DNA of 64,000 nt from Pseudoscleropodium purum (taxonomy: Eukaryota > Streptophyta > Bryopsida > Hypnales > Brachytheciaceae), in NCBI GenBank assembly GCA_963969395.1, contig OZ017795.1, positions 8,680,001-8,744,000 of the forward strand. Direction: 5' to 3'. Positions within the stretch are counted from its first letter, which is position 1. Each line of letters opens with the position of its first letter. The notes below the pieces were generated by a model. That model was not told where the DNA came from. It was given only the letters and a program-made list of their open reading frames with translations, and searched no databases. A program made the position numbers and the translations under genes. Below, piece after piece: positions 12,291 through 25,249 of the stretch.

Positions 12291-14097
12291 TCTTCCTCTC
12301 TTTTTCTGCATTCTAATTACTGTCCGGATTCCAATTCCAAATCCAATATCACCCAAATTCTAATTATGTCTTTTCAAAACACTGGTTTTTAATTCCATTA
12401 TTTTACCCTCAGAGGGTCTACTGTTGATCTTTTAAAGGGTAGGGACTTCACTACTCTGGTCTCTCTCTACTTATTAGATTGACAAAAACAAACAAACACC
12501 CAAGTAATCAATGTATTGCAGCACAAAACAAAGATTCGGATCCTCACAACATTCCGGATGGCTAATCTAGAATGCAGGTCATTCAAGACTGCGTTCACTC
12601 TTCCTTATTACAACGATAGATTTTAGGCATCTGGAATTGACAAGGAGGTAGTCTTTCTAGATATAAGACAGATTCCAAGGTTGGCAGACCTTTCGGTTAG
12701 TGGGAATTTCTACTAGTGGTCACTAATTACCGCACGTAATCGTTTCTAATTCCGAATCTACACTCACACCATTCTTTAGTATAACTGGATTACCGTTCTG
12801 GTAGTTCAAAATACCACGCACAACTCCACAATCACAAATCTAATACCATTACAATAGTATTCCTTCAATCTGATCTAGTTACCCAAAAATTTGGATTCCT
12901 CCTCACCCGTCCTTTTTACATCTCAATACTCCAAGTAACAAACCAATACAATCCGGACACACAATTGAAGCCAGAATGTCCACTTTGTAACCTTCTTTCA
13001 AATTATAGAAGGAAATGGAATATAATAGATTAATCACTAGGATGAAATGAGAGGACAATAAACTTGCTTATCCTTAAAAACCAAAACCAAAATCAAAGTC
13101 AACGCCTAAAAAGCCAAAGAGGCACCTGAGAAATCAAAGTAACCAAACAATGAATACCCCAAGATATCCAAAAAATTCACAACCCAATTGTTTCTAAAAA
13201 TCTGAAACCCCTAAAATTCTGGAATCCAAACCCACGCTTGGAAGTTCCATTCTGGATTGAGAATCCTACCTAACTGCCTACTAGCTATCTATCTACGCCG
13301 CCATATCTTCTTCGTGTTGCTCCTGCTTTGGCTACGCAAAGTCTTCACCAAAGCCTTTACTAGTGTATTCTTCATTGACGACCGAGTTTGGGGTTTTCTT
13401 CAAATTTCTAGAGATGAGTCTTCAGATTCCCTTTCTTCTTTAGATCCGAATTTCAATACCTCCTCTTCCAACTCCTTGATCTCTTGAATTTCTGGATTTT
13501 TGGCTTAGGGCGACTCACTTAGCTCAATCTCACTATGATTCCACTTTGGTGTCGACTACTATATATGTGAGAAGTCTTCTAGATGAGATCGGGTTGGATT
13601 CGTCATCGCTCCAATTTATGCGTCGAGGTTGCTGCGAATAGTCAATCCGGGTACCACAAACATTTTGGTCGTGATTCTCCTAGGTGGTGGAAGAATTGAG
13701 ATGGAAACTTCTTGCTCTGTTGGAACAGACTTTTTACTTGCTTTCTTCTCTGGCTCAAGTACTGTTGGTCCTATTAGAGCCTACGCTTGACTGCTTGATG
13801 GACCTGTAGTTGGAGTGAGGATAGACTTTAGCCCTTCTGATTATGGCTGTATCAAACCACTAAAAGTTTGTTGGATCGGAATCTATCGAACCGAAGTATC
13901 CTAGAATATGCTTTTAGGGACTTCCAGAAACCTTTCTAAGTCGATGGCCCATTCCAGATTCAAGTATTCCAACAACTTCTATATGTCATTTAAAACAATT
14001 CCTATCCGGGCTTCGAAATCAACTAGGATCTTTACCATCCTTGATCCAATCATGTGTCCTTCCTTCTCCAACTAAGCAGCGTAGAGGTCAATTCTAA

Positions 14098-15280
14098 TTA
14101 CCATATGCTTGGAACCATGACGAGTTCCTTGAGATCATAGATGAGCGGAAAAGCCTCCATCTCCTTCCATTTTGCAACATTCAACTCCCCTTTCGTCCAC
14201 TCCAATTGGAATTTGAAGCTATCCCTTTCCTCCTCCAACTTCCGGATCTGTTCCTCTTTTTGTCGGAATTCTTCTAGATCTAGACGTTTCCGAATCTCCT
14301 CCAAAATCTGGTCTGGCTCTACCTTGAGTTCACTTACAATAAAGAGCACGTAATCCTCTAGGTCACTATACATCTGTTTGGCCTGCTACATCCACTAGAT
14401 TTCGGCTTCAAAGAAATTCAAATCTTCAAGATGTTCTGGATCCAGAATCGTCTCCTCTCTATCCGATGTTAGCGCCTTCCCTCATATAGCCAGATCCATA
14501 GACTTCTTTAACTTTCAGTCCACTGTTTCTTTTTCTTTTTCTTCTTCCGGTTGCTCTTTTTTTTCGGATTCCTTCTCCTCCTTCTCTAATTCATTCGTTA
14601 GGCCGTACTTTAGGATCTCAACTCTAGTGTTGTATTGAATTGTCTCCTTGGTACTCAAGACCTCCTTGTGGTGATAGAGGTGGAATAGATAAGGGGTGAT
14701 AGGGCTGTGTTTTGCTCGAGTCACGTGATCCGCTAGTTTATCCACTATTTCTTGAATCACTCTTCCCCAATGGACAATCCGGTCCTCTAAAGCCCCAAAT
14801 ATGGTATTAGCTACTGTGACCATAATCCGGGTAAGCTTTTTTGAATCCAAGATCGGAATGAGAAAGTCTAGTACTTGTCTATGCCTCTCATTCTTATAGT
14901 CACTAATGGCAAAACCCTCCTTTGAGTGACCTGACTCCGGAACTTTCTAGCTACGTACTTACCTGCTCTTTTGACTAGTCCAAGTCTATTCTTTTAAAAT
15001 GAATAGACATCTACCCAAATGTTTTATGTTCAAGCTACGGGTCGACCTTTCATCGTCAATTCGTACTCATTAAGAACTCCATAAATGAGTTCTTAAATCA
15101 TCTCCTTGTTCTTCATACTCTACGGCCTATCTTACAATCCAATACATCCGATACACATGAGGTCCTCCTTTAATTGTACTCGATAGGCCAGATTAGAAGG
15201 AACGATCGGACAGACCATTTAGGCTGCTACTACAAACTTTCGCACAACCGAATCACCAACCGCTGCCATAAATTACCGAT
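14098..15280 (-). pseudogene. Gag-like retroelement protein, decayed
   Basis: Minus-strand translation begins MAAVGDSVVRKFVV near 15270, is broken by several stops, then runs cleanly at 14850-14515 (ILDSKKLTRIMVTVANTIFG, SPITPYLFHLYHHKEVL, a Glu/Lys-rich tail) and again at 14373-14098 with a heptad-rich helix (EEIRKRLDLEEFRQKEEQIR) suggestive of a coiled coil. The phrase around TPYLFHLYH resembles plant retrotransposon gag-region proteins, but this is from memory of sequence style, not a search. It lies inside the TG...CA insertion in a consistent orientation. Confidence 0.35.
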
Positions 15281-16099
15281 AGTTGACAATATAATCTAGT
15301 GCAAACAGCACCGACCTTTTCATCCTCTCTTTATCTCAATCGCTAACTCATCACTCTTTCTCTCAACTATACGTATGCAAAGATTCAACAACCAAAAAGG
15401 GAGAAAAAAAAAGTAGTGATGGATTTAAGTATCTGGTGCGCGGCCGATCGTTTCCGGTCGAAAATGGGTAGAAGACCATTCCCCTAATGGTACCCTAGTT
15501 CTCTAGATTGGAAGCCTAGAACATAGGTTTCAATAATTCGGTATTTTTTGGGATTCTAGTTCCATATCAAATCCGTTTCCGTAATGCTAATAATGATTCT
15601 AGCAATTCGAAAACTAACTATTTCTACAATAGTCTTAAAATAGCAAAAATCTCTATGAGTTACCAAAAATAAAATAAAAATTGTAAATCATCTAATCCTA
15701 TTCTAAACTAATTCTATTTGGTTTGAGTTTTTGTACTCCCACAACTCTTGGCACCGAGACTCATATCTTGGTGGCCATGCCTCACAACAATCAAACCTCA
15801 GGGGGGACAATGGTTCTCCCCATAATTCAAAATTCAAATCGGAGATGGAGATCACGACCTTCATTGACCTTGATATGCACACTTAGTAAGCTAATCAATG
15901 ACCCTCCAATCCCGATAGTTTGGATATGAACAGAACCTCTCGGCACTGAGACTTATATCTCGGTGGCTTCTTCTTGCAACAATCAAACCTCGGGAGGACG
16001 TTGGTTCCCTCCTAATTGAAAACTCAAATTGGAGATGGAGAATAGGGACCTGAAGGACCTTGATTCGCACACAGTCTAAGGTAATTGAAGCTCAAAAAT

Positions 16100-18930
16100 A
16101 GGTCAACAATGACTACAAATCAAATGTTAGTTATGAAAGATTTTCACCAAATATAGGAGAATGATAATATATACCTAAATTGCGAATTCGCCGTAGAAAG
16201 ACATCACATTTTAGTTCATATTCAAGAGAAACTTCGTCAATGGTGTTAGAGTGGAAGCATTCTACTTTGGAAATACGCAAGGTATATAGTTGCAACTAAA
16301 AATGACTTGGAACTAAAAGATGTGGAAGAAAAGTATAACTCTCTTCGTCCAATCTAGTGTTCAAAAAACAGATTATCTTCAATTACCGAACCTATTTGCA
16401 CCCTAAGATCCAAAGCATCTAATAGTGTTCAACGTCGATTAGGCTTAAAAGCCTTATTGGTATCTACTACCAACCCAAAGCTTTAAATGCAAATACCTTC
16501 AAGTAGTTTTAATAACTACTTGAATACCTATAACTATCTATAGGGTAAGGACAATTTGCACCTGCATCTACGTCATCACTAAACCTTATGGTTTGTTGAT
16601 CATCACTCTAGCCTCACCACAAGGAGAAACTAGCACCACCCACTTGGTGCACATTCAATGGTCTTGCCGGTCATTAATTTGACTTCACTACCATAATACA
16701 GCTAAAAATTGAAAGCATCTAACTACAAATACAAAATGGGACAAAGCCCACTATAGGAGAAGATACCAAGACAAAATCTTAAAAATCCATACTAGATCTT
16801 CTTTTCCAAACAACACTTAAGGAAATTTTGAAAGGAGAAAGGATGCACTAGATGCATAAACTTGCAAACCTCACTCAAATTCTCTAACTTAAAAGACTGC
16901 AGACCTTCCTCCCTTCAAATTCTCATAACTTTCACTAAAATGATTCAAATGTCTTGAAATTTAAACTCATAGTAAGATATAAAATATTTCTCTCACGCTT
17001 TTAAATTTCAAAAATAGAAGTGAATTCTACAAATCATAGTGTTCGCTCGAATCTTTGTCCCTCTTCATTCAAATGGTAGGAGACTGTTTCTCACTCTCAT
17101 GCTCATAATTTTTCACTCACAAATTCAAATCAAGCAAACTTAGTCTCTTTGAAAGCATAAAAACTTGAAAAATAAACCTTCTGAATTTTATTGCAAAATC
17201 TTAGGTACATCAAAAGTTCTCTCTCCCCGAAGTCTTAGTACTCTCCCAACAAAACTATCTATCTTCCTAAGGAAAATCCCAAACTCTCTCCAACTCCAAG
17301 GCCACATCAGCCCATACTTAAGCCACATAGACCTCTTTTTTCTAATTGGCCCTTCTATTTCATTTCTCTATAACCCTATCAACCCCTTCATCTAAACCAA
17401 AATGCCCTTTCGGTCAATGAAAGGGCATCAAAGGTATGAATGTTTTTTTAATCCACAAAAGGACAATTTGAATCTACTATTTTTTCTTTCAAACACACCA
17501 AACAATTTCTAAAAGTACTTCTACTCACAAATCAAAGTCTAATACTTAAGCAAATATTCACTAGAGGTAAAAATCTATAGTTTTAAAAAGAAGATCATTC
17601 CATCTATAAGAATTTGAGGATGCATTCAATAGTGGTGGCAACATAATCCACATAATCAGCTTTAGTTAAGGGATTAATTGGCCCTTTTAACTATTGTTGA
17701 TGATTGCGACTTCCCTTAATAGACTTGACCATGCAATAATACTAGTCTTCATTTAGTCCTCCAAAACTTTCTTTGAACGTCACCTCTCGACTATCGGACT
17801 CAACACATCCAATTTGTAGCAAAATTACTAGCACCTGAGCATCCCGTTGGAGATTCCCGTACCATCGCTACTTTAAACATGGTTGTTTAGATGGTCAAGA
17901 AGGACCGGCTTCATCTTGCGGATGCTCATAAAACGGTTCAAGAGTTGATGGCAAAAGAAGTTGATTTGGCAATTGAAATAAGGAAAACTTAAATTCGGAA
18001 TCCAATTAAGGTTCTTCATCTTAAGACTCAGAAAAAACCCTCCAATTTGACATTGAAGAGTCAAACTTTATACCAAAATATAAACTCTGTAGAATCAAAA
18101 AAACTACTTCAAATTGATAAAGCTTTTTTAGAATTAAATCCTTTTTATTAGCTTCGTCAATTACAAGCGTCATCTTGGAGCCACTCGATGCATCATTAAA
18201 AAGTTTTTTTGTTTCAAATAATAAAATCTTATCATAATAGTAAATTAGTATAAATTTATGATATGTACAAATTTACAACATGACAACGGTGTGACTTTGC
18301 TTTCTCAACACTAGCTCCTTTTTCAATATACTAACTCTTGCAAAATTCTCCATCTAAAATTAGGGTTTAATCCTTGTTCCTATTGATTTGGACCTCGACA
18401 GAAATAGTGCTTTAGGGTTTGAAAGACAAAATAGCACACCAAGTGAATATGTGATGCTTTTCTTAAAAGTTAAATTGTAAGATGTAGAACTTCAAACAAC
18501 ATAAATTTTTTAATCATTCAAGAGTCCACTTTGTCATGAGTCCCAACTTTAAAATCTCTTTGAAGGCTTATCTTTTTCAATGATGGCAGTATGTTTACAG
18601 TTGATTGTCTTTTGTCACCCACTATCACAAGTGCATCACTTGACTAAACCTTCTTCAAATTAGATTTGCCACTTTGAGCATTCATCTCACCCAATTAAGA
18701 GCAACGAACTTGAGAATGGTAAATGGAGAAGAAAGAAGATAAATTCTTGCATAAGATAGTGGGCATTGTATTCAACTTCCATCCATGACTTAGTGATCAA
18801 GATTTGGGGTACTGAGTCGCATAGTAGACAAATCCATATTCATCACTTTACAAATACAAAAGTCATTTATCCAATAAGCAAATTATCTTGTTTAGTCTAC
18901 TTCTTTTATTTACAAAACGAATATTTTCAT
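16100..18930. other. Intergenic, AT-rich, no gene seen
   Basis: Sequence between the tandem array and the region of the Mutator-like remnant. Small open frames (17165-17395 plus, 18064-17873 minus) have no domain, no splice support and AT-driven composition. I see no RNA gene, clear transposon end or tandem repeat. Confidence 0.4.
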
Positions 18931-19424
18931 ATCTAGTGTAAATGGGTACGTTTCTTTTAAATATGGACATTAATACCAATGTACAATATAATACAAGAAT
19001 ATGCTCTCGTTTTCTTAATTCAATACAGAGGGGTGTATATGACTATTTTGTTTTCATTTATAGGCACCGACTTACCTTATTACAGAAGGTCAATATATTC
19101 AGGACATTAATGTACAAATATAAAAATATAACTTTATGTATTTTACATTATATTGTGTGGTTGTTAAAATTTTACCATATTTTTTGAAAATAATACTTTA
19201 AAGAAATATATTTCTATTTCTATATAATGATTCACAAGTTTGGATGAAGTAGTTTCTACATTGAACTTTATGTATCTGGACTGTAAACATTTGAATGAAA
19301 TACATTAATACAAAAAGTAAATACACATGAATGTATTCATGCACAAGTTTAGGATATATGATGTTCCTTAATGAGACAACTATGATTATGATTAACAACA
19401 CCATTGTTTGCATGGACTCTAGCT

Positions 19425-19835
19425 TTACAACTCTGTGAAGGAAAAGCCAAATTGAGTTCTATTAAGAGTTATATGTAAGATCATGTCATAGCTACTTTGA
19501 GTTCTTACAAAAAAATTCATAGAGTGAAGGTGACTTACATTGCGTAGTAATAGTCTTTGTTGTTCATTACCTTCTATCGTTTGTTGAATATGCGCTTGGT
19601 TTAAATCTTTGAGAATATTACATATTGGAATTTGTAAGCCAAACCACTCCTGGGCTTGTTCCCCATCTTCACTATCATGATCATTGTATACAATAAGTTT
19701 TTGTGATAACTTCTTGCAATTCATATTTGGCCTCCTACACTCCTTCAAACTAGAGAAATATAGAGTCCTAGTTCGTTGTTTTTTTCTCTTTCCACTATTT
19801 GCTGCACTCACTAATGCTGTTGGATTTGGTAGCAT
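19425..19835 (-). CDS. Hypothetical ORF, 136 codons, divergent to the Mutator-like remnant
   Basis: An uninterrupted minus-strand frame starts at ATG 19835. It has a basic N-terminus (NSGKRKKQRTRTLYFSSLKE), a Cys/Lys segment, an acidic patch (NDHDSEDGEQAQEWFG) and Gln-rich helices. No family is recognised. It lies about 0.7 kb upstream of, and divergent to, the plus-strand transposase remnant, so it could be an accessory ORF of that element, a decayed exon of a host gene, or chance. The surrounding 18940-20540 is AT-rich without other supportable genes. Confidence 0.25.
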   Translation of the reverse strand: MLPNPTALVSAANSGKRKKQRTRTLYFSSLKECRRPNMNCKKLSQKLIVYNDHDSEDGEQAQEWFGLQIPICNILKDLNQAHIQQTIEGNEQQRLLLRNVSHLHSMNFFVRTQSSYDMILHITLNRTQFGFSFTEL

Positions 19836-20547
19836 CTATTCAAGTTAACATCTAATTCCGACCATATAGATCTGGATATTATTTATGTATAAATATGTCT
19901 TTACAAGAAGGGAATAAATCATATCACAAAATGAGAGAGTTTTGGTTTACACAGGTATGCTTCTTATACCCCCTCTCATGCTCTTAGAATGTGTTATACA
20001 TTTGTGTACAATTTCATGTAGTAATCAATTTTGGTTTAAACTTGAAATATTTTTTATTCAGTAGATTTCATTAAAATAGTCATTGCATTACTACAGAGAT
20101 TTGGATCTTCTATGATTTTATTTTGTTTTTGTTTTTATGGATTTCAAGCGCAAGGGTATGTCCTTATTTTTCAAAGTACTATATAAGTAATATGATGTGT
20201 CAGTAAAGGCAATACTCTTATATACACAATCTCTTTATATTTGAAATTTTTGATAGTTGAAGGGTATGAGATGTTAATGCAAAACTACATATTAATCTTA
20301 CCATTATGAATAATAGATCTAAACATATCAATCCTTGGTCATTACTTCATACTTTTGAATTTGCACTACCACTAAAGGATTCTCATTTATTTTGATAATA
20401 TTTAGATTGAATATCAACAAAAAGGCTTTAGCTCTCTAGTTGTTTGTGTGTTTGTCATCATTGTGTAGATATTTTTGGGGTGGAAGTTTAATGTTGTCGT
20501 CTATGTTTTATGTTTTTTCAATATACATGTATTGCTCTCTTTTTTAG

Positions 20548-23500
20548 GTGCTTCGTTGTTTGTCCTATTCTTTTTTAGCAAGCATAATGGCTTCCATTAG
20601 AGCTTATGGTCATGACGTGCCTCTTCTTCTTTGTGTGAATGTTGATGGTGTGGCAGAAGTTTCAAGCCACTTACTTCATGTTCGGTATGGTTTTACTAAA
20701 ACTTCTATCTATGTTAAGGAAGAAGTTTTGTCCTAGTTTGGAACCTTGCTTCAATCAATTCTTATGTTTAGGTCTAAGAATGAGAATGGAAATTTCTGAA
20801 TTCTAACTCTAGGTCATTATAGAGTATTTGGATTGTCTTCTCTTATACAGGATGCTTCTACCGATATGTTAATCCTTTAGTCAGATGCATCCTCTACACA
20901 AGCTTCCTTTCATTCAATAGTGAAAATTAAATCTCAATGTCCTTCTCAAGCAAGTTGTCAAAATGGTGTAGGTCAAGTCAAATTTCCTACTTAAGAGGGT
21001 TTGAGCCCAATAGTTGAGTTGTCGAGTGATTTAGAAGGAGAACCTTTGCGTATTTGTCATTAGTCATCAACTACATCATGTCCTTTAGAAGGTTCTATGA
21101 AAGTGGTCAAATTGGAGTCCACCTTTATTCCTAACAATAGCCTCCCTAGTTCAAACTTATCCTAGCCTCCCCTCTATCCTGTTGATCAACAATATCCTAG
21201 TGTCATGCAATGCTTTAAAAAACTAGCTCGTATTTGAGGGTGTAGAAATGAGCTTGCTAATATAGATTTCGAATCAATCGAATACCAGAAGGTACATTTT
21301 CTCCCAACTAGTTTTAACAAAGATATTGTCTTTGAACTACTACCATATCAAGAGTCCGCCTCATCTTCTTCATCAAAGAACATGAGTAGCATGGATAAGT
21401 GCTATGACAATCATACTTGGTGTCATACTATGATTTCAAACATCCACAATGATTTAGGGCTAAAGTTTAGGAAGTCTTTGTGTGTTGATCACTTGGCTTG
21501 CTCAAATGCTAATTATGACTATTTGAAGAGGTCTTCAAAAAAAAAAAAGACAGAGTGGTCTGGTAACACAAGCACTCCATTCCACATAGGGTCATTTCCT
21601 CTACTTGATTCAACTTTAGTTTGCAAAGTTTGTAAACTTCCACCGACTTGCTTCAATTTCTGTGACAAAAGAATTTACTATGTTGTAGGTTCACCTGATA
21701 TGACAAGGGCTTGCATTCATTTAGGCATTAATAACCACCCTATCGCTCATGGACTTTGTCGGGATTCCATAGACACAATATCAAGATTCATTGCAAAAGA
21801 AGTAAAGAAGACACCTACAGCCAAAGTCTTTATAATAGCTATGGCTGCTAGCAAAGAATTCTTGGATACTTTTTTGGTTCACGTGGGTGATGGAGCAAAA
21901 AAAATGCTAAGGGGCAAGCACTAGATGACATCATAGACAAGTTCCAAGTCTTGAGTTCACCAAATGTTAGAAACATTATTGCATCCTTTCATAGCACTAG
22001 AGTTGGAGGAGGGGAGATTGATCGGCTACTTGCAATAAAGAAGCAAGCAAAGATTGAGTTCATTCACGATAGCGTCTTTCCAGAGCAGGGGCAAGAAAAG
22101 GTGTACTTGTTCAAGATGCTTGTTGACAGCCCTAGAAGGGAAGTCGATCTTGTACAATAGATGCAACCAGGGGGAATCTTACTAACTGTTGGCTCATGTT
22201 TGACCATGTTAAGTGCGTCAAGAGCTGGACAACAATTGCATGTCATGTATATGATTCTAGTTATTTTAAGATTATGACTATTGTAGTTTGCGATATGTAG
22301 TCAAAGGACACTAATAGACAAGTGATTATGTGGAGATGTCTCAATAGAGTTATGGAGAAGAATGGCTTATCCAATCCAAATTTCAAGGAATTTATGGTGG
22401 ACAATACTCAAGCCAACTGAAATGTTGTTTGAATCGTTTACAGCTCTAGTAATCTTTCTGTGAAGATGGTGGATTGAGAGCGCACCTACTTGTTTCATTG
22501 GGCCACCTCAATGAAACAACACATAGAGAGACTTATAAAGTGCGAGTTGTAGAACCAATACATCAAACTCTATAGAGATTACAAGGACGCGAAGAATTTT
22601 GACGAGGCAAAAAGTAGATACCTTCAAATCAAGGCTTGGTAATACTCTTCTAGTGCAGCAACGAAAGAATATTTGAGGGAGCTTGAGTTGTGGTTAGCAT
22701 TTTGGCACTTCAGATATCGTGAGTGGGGTGGCTTCATAGAAACTATAAGACCTTAATTCTTCTTTTCCTTCCTTTCTAAGCATGGCTATTTAGAGTTTCA
22801 TTGACAAATTTGGAATATGCCTAATACGTGTTTTCTCACTTGTGCACAATCTATCAAGTAAAGAGTTAGCAAATATTCCATCTTGCAATCTCTCTAAAAC
22901 TGTTCACAACAAGTAGCTGCAAGCATCAGAGAAGCGAGGTATGGATTTATATGTTGTAACATGTGATGATTGGATACAAGCGTTTATGTAAATGACAAAT
23001 TATTGGGTGTACCTCAACGGTGGCCCTTCTAGATTTGGACCCTCGCAATATGACTTGAAGCTAAAGAGAGCAATAGCATCTATACATGGAAAGAGAATCA
23101 CTAACGCCTTGTGCAATATGCCAAGTGTTGAAGAAGTATGCACCTATATTTTACATTTGGAAGGAGAGGAAGTATTTGGGTCAACAAAAAAAAAATTGAA
23201 TGTACCCATTGGGTCCAAAGGTGATTCTCATTGCCCGGATAAGGTCAACTTTTCTCATCCTAGAGTGCAATTGAAGTCAATTAAAGTTGCAGTTGTTAGT
23301 GTGGATTTATCTACCCCAAGCTTTCCTCATGCAAAGCATGTTTTGGAAACAGATTGTGACCCTTCTGAGTGGCACATAGCTCGCATCTTTGTGAAGTCAA
23401 AGAAGAAGTGTCGTGCCATTCAATCTCAAACAAAGGTGAAGTGTAAGATGAACATAGCTAAGGCTCTAAACCGATTGCTACTCCTACGTATAAGGGTTAG

Positions 23501-23929
23501 AAGTGCGAGTTCAAAGGTTCAAAAGTGGAGACAAATGAATTCTGGTTTTGTCTAGATGATATCAAACATTGCGTGATGGATTTGAGGAGGTCTCATGTTC
23601 TCAGTCAACCAAGAATTCCAGATGTCTAGCCAATGATGATTGATATAGCCCTCTCTTTTGATGAGATTATTCTTTTTAAAGAGGTAGGCTTCCACTTACA
23701 AGAGCGACCTTCTTTATCTCCACGACAGCTCTTTACTTCCTCCAAACTATTTGAGTTGTACAATGGACTTATGCAAGACGTCCTCATGTTGAAAAGCCTC
23801 CATGCATCCGCAATGGAAAAAGTATTCGTAGGAATGAAAAGGTGTCAACTAAAGATCACTAGAACCAATGGGAGAGCACCTAAAATGTTACCGAGAATAT
23901 TTTTGGAGTTAACATTTTTCCATATCTGA
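20548..23929 (+). pseudogene. Mutator-like (MULE-type) transposase, decayed
   Basis: Plus-strand readable fragments follow one another. An N-terminal part (MASIRAYGHDVPLLL, 20590) is followed by a 180-codon open stretch (21382-21924) with paired Cys in VCKVCKLPPTCFNFC, TRACIHLGINNHP and ASKEFLDTFL, then 21951-22160. The region 22190-22740 carries MFDHVKCVKSW, YFKIMTIVVCDM, FKEFMVDNTQAN and a Trp/Tyr-rich FWHFRYREWGGF. A C-terminal part lies at 22992-23555 (WHIARIFVKSKKKC). The order of a buried Asp, an aromatic strand and a second Asp (MVDN) resembles the MULE DDE core. Stops are frequent, including TAG at 22298-22300 and 22550-22552 and TGA near 22420 and 22430. Assignment to MULE rather than another DDE family is provisional. 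Confidence 0.5.
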
Positions 23930-25249
23930 GACTTGGAGCTGTCATCACCCTCTAATCAAGAGTCAAACCTCATCACATAGTGTATCGAGTCACAATCTCC
24001 AATTTCCCAACTTACACTTGCTTATATTTCACTGGTATGGTGTTTGCATCAATTGGGAAGTGAGGGAAATACATTAATTGCAAACATCTATAATACATTT
24101 TTTGATACTTGTGCAAGGTGGACCAGAATAAAAACAAGTTCATTTATTCACCAAGCTTTAGTATGGATGAAGTGATGAAACTACTAGAAATGGTAGGGAT
24201 GATGAAAAATACTATCTAAAATGGTACTATTAACATGAAATATGTTAGTGCATGGATTTAGTATTGCACTTGTATATGTGTTGATGTAGAAGTTTAGACT
24301 TTTCATATAAAGGACTACAAATTAAAAGTCTACCTCTTTGATATATTGTCCGTGTATTTAAATTATTATATAATCACTTTCCTACAAGTGTTGTTCAAGT
24401 ATTCAAAGCACTGAGAATTTTGCAATTTTGACAAATGAATGTATCTTGTATCCTTGGATGGATTCAAAATAGAAGTTTGTGGAGACATCACTAAACTAGG
24501 CCTAATCAAGGTGCCGGTCTTGCATTTTTTAAGCAAAAATTGGAGAATATTGGTTTTTGATCAAGAAAAGGGAGACCTCCTCCCGTACTTATTTTTTTGG
24601 TGACAGTCGAAAGCACCCTAAGGAGTCTCCATCATTGCAATGCGATATTCAAAAAGGTGCATGGTTTCGCAATTTAAAAGAAAATAATGTAGGTGCATTG
24701 GGTTGCGCAACATACCACTATTCCACATTCATAGGACCATGGGCCAAAACTGTTCAAATATGTGGACACTAATAGTTGCATAATATCAAGTCCATAGTCA
24801 TAGGTGCATGATACTAGGTTGACACTAAACTTCCATAATAACAGGTCCATAGTCATAAGTCCATGGTATTAGGTTTGCATTAAAAATGTTTGTCTAAACC
24901 CTATTATTCTTTACATTATCAAAATGAAATAAGATAAAAAATAATCCAGGTTTTTTATATTTGAAAAAATCTGAACCTTGCAAAAGGTCGTTAAGGATTC
25001 ATTTTTCAACATCCTATAGTGTAAGTACAGAAAAATAAAAAATAAAAAAAATTTGAATTTTTTTTTAAAAGTATGAAAACCTAACATGAGGATGATGTGG
25101 CAATCATAGTGCCACATCAGCAATTTTCATTAAAAATTAAAAAATAGTGTAAATTCCTCTTTAAATGCAATTGGAAGGGGGTTTCGGCAATTCAAAATTC
25201 GCAGCCTTTTAGAGGGCTGAAATTTTTTGTAATGCCCAAATCCTCCAAA
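23930..25249. other. Intergenic, AT-rich, with small repeats
   Basis: No gene seen. A short imperfect direct repeat (GGTCCATAGTCATA-type phrases) lies at about 24770-24890. A perfect 10-bp inverted repeat, TGATGTGGCA/TGCCACATCA, with a 7-bp loop lies at 25094-25120. It resembles the TGACGTGGC/GCCACGTCA pair at 39182-39208. Confidence 0.45.

Larger units (their letters stand above)
11889..15743 (-). mobile_element. TG...CA insertion with 5-bp target duplication, LTR-retroelement-like
   Basis: The segment starts TGTCATGTG at 11889, ends CTCCCACA at 15743, and is flanked on both sides by ACTCT (11884-11888 and 15744-15748). It interrupts the 190-bp tandem array between two units, which independently supports the boundaries. 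TG...CA ends and a 5-bp duplication are typical of LTR retrotransposons. Minus-strand fragments inside (14098-15280) resemble a gag-like protein. I could not match the two ends as long terminal repeats by eye, and see no reverse transcriptase or integrase, so this would be a non-autonomous or deeply decayed element. 12300-14090 holds only AT-rich sequence without a recognisable gene. Confidence 0.6.
11150..16090. repeat. Imperfect tandem array, unit about 190 bp, split by an insertion
   Basis: A recurring unit begins with a phrase like CAACACTGAGATTCATATC, continues with TTGGTGGCC and GCAACAATCAAA, and later has CTCATTGACCTTGATATGCACAC. Units start near 11150, 11325, 11505 and 11698, and again near 15747 and 15938. 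The spacing is 175-195 bp and copies are clearly diverged. The two groups are separated by the 11889-15743 insertion, so the array was once continuous with at least six units. No coding role is evident. Confidence 0.75.

Noticed and set aside
12004..12363. Arg/Gly/Pro-rich ORFs on both strands
   Set aside because: Low-complexity translation of a palindromic GC-rich block; no conserved motif or start context.
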